Assembly (NCBI GenBank): GCA_944989445.1
Contig: CALYLW010001200.1
Coordinates: 1-64,000, forward strand
Direction of reading: 5' to 3'
Source: Ampullaceana balthica
Lineage: Eukaryota > Mollusca > Gastropoda > Lymnaeidae
Length of the DNA stretch: 64,000 nucleotides
The notes under the pieces are model-generated. The model searched no databases. It saw nothing but the letters and a program-made list of their open reading frames with translations, and was not told where the DNA came from. Positions 58,107-64,000 of this stretch are shown here, one piece after another. Positions within the stretch are counted from its first letter, which is position 1. Each line of letters begins with the position of its first letter. The translations under genes were made by a program, and so were the position numbers.

Positions 58107-58549
58107 TTAACTTTTAACTGTATTATAACTATAAAAAGGAAAAGAATGCATACACGGTCCTACATATAACAAGCAATTATTGAATTGCTCAACACGTATT
58201 TTCCACTTTTCTCTCTGGTTCTGAAAATTCTTCGAGCCCTTACATTTCCTCCGAAAATTTAAACCTTTTGTGTTTTTGTTGACAACCGACCCTATTTTCT
58301 TATGCTCCTTATTTCCTTTGATTTTCTGTGAGCCCTCTAGCATGCTAGCTTTATATTCATCTGACCCCATACCAGCCACATAAATTGTAAATGGCAAGGC
58401 ACGTATATAATTCCAATGTATGTATACGGGTTTTTCATGGTGATTTAACCGGTCAAATATTAAATTTAAGACCCTAAATCTCTTTAATTTAATATAATGA
58501 GATGCTAGGGGTAAATACATCTGACCAAAAATCACGTAAAAATTATAAA
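58107..58549 (-). CDS. terminal-type exon or relic, similar to tail C
   Basis: After a good acceptor ('ctaacagacttcag') 146 codons are open to a stop, phase 1 in. It includes 'MYLPLASHYIKLKRFRVLNL', 'EKPVYIHWNYIRALPFTIYV' and a basic end with 'KNFQNQREKWKIRVEQF'. Order and spacing loosely match the 36229-36786 exon ('FPFTGTNIRLSYY', 'STEWVKLSFF', 'RDQRDSFHKWSKIKE'), but the CxCxxC cluster and the His are missing. It could follow exon 63232-63553 in phase and end the protein before the membrane anchor, or be a decayed paralogue exon. Confidence 0.35.
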
Positions 58550-58904
58550 CTGAAGTCTGTTAGGTACCAACCTCCATCCCCGCATTCGCTAGACATGATA
58601 GAGGGGCTATCTCTCGGAATTTATATATGACTTTGCCCCACCGTCTGTTTAAATTTGCAGTCAATCTTGATGGCCAAGGTTACAATTCTGACCTAAGAGG
58701 CGCTTAGCTCCGACTATAAGTCGACATGGGATCCTTAATATATTTTTCATAACTTTATGGTGTACCTTTAAATCAATAAATTATGAATAACAACAGTGTT
58801 CTCATTTGTCCTAGAACTAGAATGCTCCCATGATGTTTGTATAAATAGGCAGTGAACTAAAACGGGAACACAGAAGAACACGAGAAAAGAGAGCACAGAC
58901 CCAC

Positions 58905-58945
58905 AGAGGGAGAGAGAGAGAGAGAGAGAGGAGTGAGAGAGAGAT
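58905..58945 (+). repeat. (GA)n microsatellite
   Basis: Near-pure 'ag' tract with a 'gagtgagagagaga' end. Confidence 0.85.
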
Positions 58946-59208
58946 GCAGATAACGAAAGCTCACATGCTATATATACTTAGTATACAGTATATTACTGTG
59001 CGGAAAATATTATAAGTGACTGGGATCGTGTTTGTTATTGTATTTGTAATTGTTTAATTCATTACTGTATCGTAGGTTACCATATTTTATCATTCTTTTA
59101 ATATCACTTGTCGATTTAACGAGCCGCATAATTCCTACTATATCTATTAAATCTATTTAGAAAGTAAATTACAGCAGCAGGCGTATTTATGTGTTACTAA
59201 AATGTATT

Positions 59209-59385
59209 AGGGGTACGGTGGTCGAGCGGCATGAGTAGGCGGAGATGTGTTACCGGGGTTAAGGGTGTTACTGAGTCCATCAAACTCCAAATAAGTACAT
59301 GCTACTAGTTAATGAAAGAAAGGTGACAGGGAATAGCGTAGCCCATCATGTCCGTTACCTATGAACGCTGATTCACTTGTCTTGG
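59209..59385 (+). mobile_element. tRNA-derived SINE, copy d
   Basis: 'ggggtacggtggtcgagcgg' head, 'accggggttaagggt' in place of a B box, then 'gagtccatcaaactcc', 'actagttaatgaaagaaagg' and 'aatagcgtagcccatcatgt'. Same order as copy a. The B box is degraded. Confidence 0.6.
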
Positions 59386-59837
59386 TAAAATATTGTATTC
59401 TATGAGATAATTTAGTATAAATTTAATCGGTACACAATTACCGATTTTTAAGAGAAAACCATTATTAATTTTTTTCACAACATTACACAAATTTTTCTTA
59501 GCGCAATGCCATGTTGACGATCAGATATAGATCTATCCCAAGAATCGACAACCTGCAAGTCGCGAGCAGCATGTGGCATTTTCGATGACAATGTGTTCCT
59601 CTCTAGTTCCATGCGCAAATATTAATGATAATATGTTATGTTCAAAACTCATATTAGCTGCTCTATTAAAACTGAAAATGTTGTAAATTGAAGCTTTTGG
59701 CTTTCGGCTTCAAAAGGTTGCTGACCCCTAAGTAAAATGTACTTGAATTCTTAATATTTTTTTTTAAATTATAATAATATTATTCCAGTTTTTATGACTA
59801 GTTTTATTCTAGATTTGTGCATTATACGCGAACACAC

Positions 59838-59882
59838 ACTATCTCTATCTCTCTCTCTATCTCTCTCTCTCTCTCTCTCTCT

Positions 59883-59955
<73 letters not shown>
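59838..59955. repeat. (CT)n and (TA)n compound microsatellite
   Basis: A CT tract (59838-59882) runs into a TA tract of about 70 bp, which ends directly at a LINE fragment. Confidence 0.9.
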
Positions 59956-59957
<2 letters not shown>

Positions 59958-60395
59958 GCAGTAACATCACAAGCACACTATATCTGGATAAGAAAATAGG
60001 AACCAGAATCGGCAAGGCCGCATCATTAAAGACTAGGCTAAATCAAAGAGTGTGGAACAATGCGAAGCTCACAGATAGGGCGAAAATCACTGTGAACCAA
60101 GCCTGCTCGCTCATCACACTCCTCTTTGGCAGCGAGTGCTGGACGACATACGCCACGCAAACAAAGCAGCCCAGCAGCTCCCACTTACGATGCTTGCGTA
60201 GGATTCTACACATCAAGTGGCAGGAAAAGATTACCAATGTCGAGGTACTAAGAAGGAGCCATACGCTGAGTATGCACTCAATTCTGATTGAGAGGCGCCT
60301 GTGGTGGTTGGTCATGTCAGCAGGATGAACTCGTTGCGCATTCCTAGAGCCTTGCATTACGGTGAGCTGGCAACTCACATCGTCACAAATATGTG
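59956..60395 (+). pseudogene. LINE ORF2 C-terminal fragment, degraded
   Basis: It reads 'GSNITSTLYLDKKIGTRIGK' (with indels), 'RVWNNAKLTDRAKITVNQAC', 'LLFGSECWTTYATQTKQ', 'HLRCLRRILHIKWQEKI' and 'IERRLWWLV'. This is the same region as 56754-57510 but on the opposite strand, shorter and with a stop after 'MSAG'. It is a separate, older copy of a related LINE. Confidence 0.7.
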
Positions 60396-60426
60396 ACCCA
60401 ATTTGACCTCGATTCGTGACGTCATT
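60374..60426 (-). repeat. second copy of the 'tgacgtca' terminus
   Basis: The - strand reads 'AAATGACGTCACGAATCGAG', then 'GGGTCACATATTTGTGACGA', matching 53552-53603 in order and spacing. A fragment of the same mobile family, lying against the LINE fragment. Confidence 0.45.
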
Positions 60427-60642
60427 TATTGTATGCTCTTGTGAGTAAAAATGACACATCCAACATGCATAACTTATAGAGAAAAGGCAGCACACACGCT
60501 ATAATCAAGTTTGTTAGTTAGACAGTAGCAAAAATACAATGAACAACTTTCGCAATAAATAAATGTTGTGTTTTTCTCGTCAATTATAAGCCGATTCCCT
60601 TAAAACGAGTACTAAGAAACTTAATATATATGTATGTATATA

Positions 60643-62067
60643 CAGGGTTGCTAAAGAAAATTGGGTCCGTCTTGAATAATTTTAAATAATAATTTTGTTT
60701 GTAACTGTTTTCTAAAAAACATCAAGTAAATTGTTGCCAAATGTTAATTTATATAAAATCAGAATTAAAATTCAATGTATCCTCCTCGGTTCTCAACAGT
60801 TTTTTTCTAAACGTCTTCGCCACTGGTCAATGCTTTTGTTTATAAACCGCTGAGACAAATGTTGCCACTCTTCAAAAATGGCCAATTTAAGTTGTTCTAT
60901 TGTTGCTAATTTACTACGAATGTAGACTTTTTTGTTGGAGGGCACACCAAATAGCATAATCTAGCGGGTTTAGATCCGGGCTATTTGGTGGCCACATGTC
61001 TGGTTCAATGAAGGTGACAATCTCCCGACGAAGATAGTTTATTGTGTGTATTGCCGTGTGTGAAGGAGCTCCGTCTTGTTGCAGTGTACAGCTGTGATGA
61101 TTACATCTTGCTCGAATATCCGAAAGCAATCCTTGTCTTAGGACATGAACACAATAATACTCACTGTTCACTTTAGCTACAGGTTCAACAAAAAATACAC
61201 TGGTTTTTCCCCATCCGAGACACACCTACCAAAACCATGATGACATGACTGAAATGTTCACGTTCGTGTATGAGTCTCATTGAAGGAACTTGTTTTTTCT
61301 TTCTTTCTTCAGAATAAACACGATCACTTTGTGAATTATCTGGTGTGGCGAGAGTAAATATCTTTTCGTCTGTAAACAAAATGATTCGTATACTTCTCTC
61401 GTTTTGAAACCTATAAGTAACTGTTGTTTTCGGTTCTGGCGTTTTAATTTGCAGTCTTCGTTTATAACATGCCCTATCACACGTTTGTACATTCGAAGTT
61501 GCAAATATTTCTTTATAATCCGTTGCACTGTTCCTCGTGATATGCCAGTTTCTCTTTCAATTTCTCGTGGACTCTTGTGTCTGTGAGTGTTATCTTCCTG
61601 GCTACAAATAAGCTCACTTACATGCCGAATGTTCGGCGTTGTTCTAACGGACCTCGGGCGGCCGCTTACTGGTTTTAGTGCTATCGTACAATCGACATCA
61701 ATTTTTTGACAAAGTCGATTAAGGCTTGTTTTACTCCATCTTTTATTTTGAAATTCAGTAATCATTCGCCTAGCTCCGCATTGTTTTTCAATTCGCAAAT
61801 TTTTAATCAGGATGCGATCTTCTGCTGTTATTTTTGTATATTAAAAAAATATATATATAAAAAAAATAATTTAAAAAAAAATAATAAATAAATAAAAAGT
61901 AAAAAAAATATATGTAAAGATGGCGACCGGAAGTTAACGAAATAATGACGTCATGCGTTGACTTAGTAAGTAAGAATAATTTTACGGGTTGAAAACCACT
62001 CAAAACATAATTTTATATATATTGCACAAGATTGCCCTAGGCTGTCCCACTTTTTTGGGCCACCCTG
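60643..62067 (-). mobile_element. mariner-like element with both terminal repeats
   Basis: About 1425 bp between TA dinucleotides. The left end is CAGGGTTGCTAAAGAAAATT and the right end, on the other strand, is CAGGGTGGCCCAAAAAAGTG, so imperfect inverted repeats of about 28 bp. It encloses one transposase gene, now broken by two frameshifts. It lies in the 5.3-kb intron of gene 2, same strand as the gene. Confidence 0.85.
60914..61798 (-). pseudogene. mariner-family transposase, frameshifted
   Basis: The first frame (61798-61277) carries two helix-turn-helix motifs: 'KRWSKTSLNRLCQKIDV' and, after a GRPR linker ('VSGRPRSVRT'), 'SPREIERETGISRGTVQRII'. The second frame (61379-61185) carries 'FTDEKIFT' with the first catalytic Asp. 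The third (61225-60914) carries 'LQQDGAPSHTA' with the second Asp and 'WPPNSPDLNPLDYAIW' with the third. By my count 37 residues separate the last two Asp, pointing to a DD37D group (maT-like) rather than DD34D mariner. Inactive because of the frameshifts. Confidence 0.8.
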
Positions 62068-62089
62068 TATGGCTAATTATCGTTTAACG

Positions 62090-62750
62090 GATCCAAGATG
62101 TCGGCCGCAGATGGTGGTCCCGACTAGGACGGTACTGTTGCTAGGTTGCAAATCCTTGCCAATTACTATTATTTCCCCGGTTGTCTACCTCCCCTAATTT
62201 TTTTTTAAAAACCGTAGAGGGTTTTAAGGGGAGGGGGAACGCCTCCCCTTATAAGTATAAATAAATAATAACATAAAAACGGTGTGTGGTTTGGGGAGGG
62301 AGATCCCTCCCCAAAATAAAAAAAAAGAAATAGGGGAGGGGTCTAAGGGGAGGGGGCACCCCTCCCCTTATAATAATTAGACACGAATCATCGAATACGA
62401 AACTGCGGACATAGTAATTGATGAAAGAAGCCCTCGAATTTGAAGGCCTGCTTTTTTCGTTTTCCCACACGTAGCGCGAGTATCGTGTTGGAAATTTATT
62501 AATGATTTGCTTAATGGAAGCTGATTTAAGTGTCTTGCTAGTGATATTTCTGAAGGATATAGCTCGAGAATTATTTATAAAATTAGAAATAAAAGTTTAA
62601 TTTTCCTGATTGTCGTCAATTGCCCGGCCAATTTCCATTTCAGCATTTTCCCTCGGTTGGGACTATCGATACACCCGCCATCTTTGTCACTTGCATAGCA
62701 AGAAAGATGGCGGCCGGAAAAGATATTATTTTGGCCTGGTCGGTACAACG
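62090..62750. mobile_element. possible element with G-rich hairpins
   Basis: Bounded by 'ggatccaagatgtcggccgc' on the left and 'agatggcggccggaaaagat' on the right, loosely inverted. Inside are three hairpins: AAGGGGAGG/CCTCCCCTT (62225-62252), GGGGAGGG/CCCTCCCC (62293-62312) and AAGGGGAGG/CCTCCCCTT-like (62345-62370). An 11-bp perfect stem CCGCCATCTTT/AAAGATGGCGG is at 62676-62714. Composition differs sharply from the flanks. Class unknown. Confidence 0.45.
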
Positions 62751-62769
62751 ATAATTTTACCCTATATAT

Positions 62770-63225
62770 ATATATATATATATCTTTAAAACATCAAAAA
62801 CTCGAAAAACATGTGGTTTGCTAATAACATGCATTTTTTTTTCTCAAATATTCCATTAAATAATCGTATAAGACACAATTACAAATGTATTTGTACTAAA
62901 ATTTTAAAAATAGTTTTTACCTGAAAATTGTGTTGAACCTGGGAATATGATTATATAAAGTATAAAATATTCCCGAAACATTTTAACTTTAGTGCAGAAA
63001 ATATAAAAATTTGGTTTTAAATAGATTAAATCATAGTTCATAACATAATTTTATAGCATAAAAGAAAATGTAATTTTTGTTTCTCATTTCATTTCAAGAC
63101 ATGAAATTTTTAAAGACAAACGATACAAACATATACAAATTGTTTGTTCTTTCTTCCTATACTATGAATTTCATAATACGTACTTATGGGTCATTTTACG
63201 TATGCATAAAAAATTAACTTATTAT
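62770..63225. other. intron DNA, nothing recognised
   Basis: AT-rich, with a short (TA)n at 62764-62782. Lies just downstream of the ectodomain exon at 63232. Confidence 0.45.
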
Positions 63226-63231
63226 ACTTAC

Positions 63232-63553
63232 GTGCTATGAAATAGCTAGATATTATTTCCTCTTTACGGCCTAGCGTACACAAAGCCTGCATTATTGTAA
63301 AATTTAAATTTTGCTGTTGAAAGATGTAGGTAACAGAATATTTTCCTAGCACTGGATTCAACAACGTAGGTGCTGAGATTTGAATTAAGCATGGCAACAC
63401 ATTGCTTTCACATTCAAATCTAAAATCTATGACAGTTCCATTGGTGGGTGCAAAGTAGTAGTTATTTATTTTAGGAATTTCAATCCCATTGATGTGAAGT
63501 TTACCTGTCATATTTGTGGAATCTGTTAGGTAATAAAAGATGGACATTATTTT
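63232..63553 (-). CDS. gene 2 ectodomain exon (Ig-like module)
   Basis: A 322-nt exon, acceptor 'tttgtttttcttag', donor 'GCAC|gtaagt', phase 0 in, 1 out, 107 codons. It includes 'FYYLTDSTNMTGKLHINGIE', 'VIDFRFECESNVLPCLIQIS' and 'GKYSVTYIFQQQNLNFTIMQ', then 'ALCTL'. Three cysteines and three N-glycosylation sites; 'LGKYSVTYIF' fits an Ig-like strand pattern. Phase pattern 0-1 equals that of exons 3 and 7 of gene 1. Its entry phase does not match the exit phase of the exon at 63750 (phase 1). Confidence 0.65.
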
Positions 63554-63749
63554 CTAAGAAAAACAAAAAGAGTTATAAGGAGGCAGCAGAAAAACGTCTA
63601 CTATTACAATTGTCATTCTACAAATTAATAAATTTCTTATGAATCGGTTGAATTGTGAAATAACTAATTCACAATCAATCATTTTGAATTATTGTTCGAT
63701 AATGACAATCTTAACGTATGTTTTAATAGAATAAGATACATTAAGATAC

Positions 63750-63948
63750 CTGATATTTCAGGAAATAATTGTTCATCACTTGTAATTCTTTCACTGTTTG
63801 ATGTTAACACAACAACACGTATCCTTGCACAGCTATATTCTTTTTTCGCTTCAATTCTGGCTGTTATTAAAACAGTATGAGTGTCAATGTGTTCACATCG
63901 ATAGTTTTCAGCTTCCTCACAACGATCTTTTAAGTCAATGAGCTTTGT
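63750..63948 (-). CDS. gene 2 ectodomain exon (second half of module)
   Basis: A 199-nt exon, acceptor 'tattgtgtcttcag', donor 'TCAG|gtatct', phase 0 in, 1 out, 66 codons. It encodes 'TKLIDLKDRCEEAENYRCEH', then 'VLITARIEAKKEYSCARIRV' and 'SDEQLFPEIS'. Three cysteines. It has the 0-1 phase and general pattern of a module second half (exons 3 and 7 of gene 1), so its first half should lie beyond the right edge of the window. Confidence 0.65.
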
Positions 63949-64000
63949 CTGAAGACACAATAATAAAAACATATATTTATCGTTCTGTTTTTTTTTAATT

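Noticed and set aside
60043..60495. 150-codon open frame on the - strand
   Set aside because: Antisense of the degraded LINE fragment plus the adjoining repeat; no domain.

Overview
This is a eukaryotic window: AT-rich, intron-rich and full of decayed transposable elements. The mix of families (tRNA-derived SINEs with a 'GGTGGTCGAG' head, RTE/Jockey-type LINEs, hAT, pogo, mariner, piggyBac and Ginger/KRBA2-like remnants) and the secreted/transmembrane immunoglobulin-like exons suggest a mollusc, most likely a heterobranch (pulmonate-type) gastropod. That assignment is inference; nothing here fixes the species. No prokaryotic-type gene, rRNA or CRISPR array is present.

Two host genes can be supported, both by splice-site and reading-frame continuity rather than by long ORFs. 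(1) On the + strand, seven exons between 12642 and 23275 join in one open frame with matching intron phases. They encode extracellular, cysteine-bearing, N-glycosylation-rich immunoglobulin-like modules. The signal-peptide end and the C-terminal end were not found. (2) On the - strand, running in from beyond the right edge, are two ectodomain exons (63750-63948, 63232-63553), a transmembrane exon (57766-57880) and a juxtamembrane exon (55931-55979). Several phase-compatible cytoplasmic tails follow (50249-50437, 45945-46010, or 40399-40474 + a 23-nt micro-exon 39669-39691 + 36229-36786). This looks like a single-pass type I receptor with alternative cytoplasmic endings. The last exon (36229-36786) and a second terminal-type exon at 58107-58549 resemble each other.

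Layout: 1-4650 low-complexity AT-rich DNA with a degenerate GC-punctuated repeat; 4660-7190 tandem repeats of about 180 and 285 bp and a duplicated 'gggatc' block; 7339-9310 hAT copy and dispersed repeats; 10885-11620 piggyBac remnant; 12642-23275 gene 1, whose introns hold a SINE, five small hAT copies in (TA)n tracts, Helentron-like repeats and a 14-bp minisatellite; 23276-36228 intergenic or intronic, with SINEs, two Helentron-like repeats, a pogo remnant and a LINE relic; 36229-63948 gene 2 with long introns carrying Ginger/KRBA2-like, hAT, LINE and mariner copies, a foldback element, a 700-bp tandem duplication and a tRNA-like pseudogene.

The most interesting point is the two divergent genes built from phase-compatible half-domain exons (1-0 followed by 0-1, or 1-1 pairs), together with a choice of tails. 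Such a design would allow domain gain and loss and tail switching. Whether this is a known snail immune-receptor family cannot be decided without a search. All exon models are by eye and need transcript evidence.
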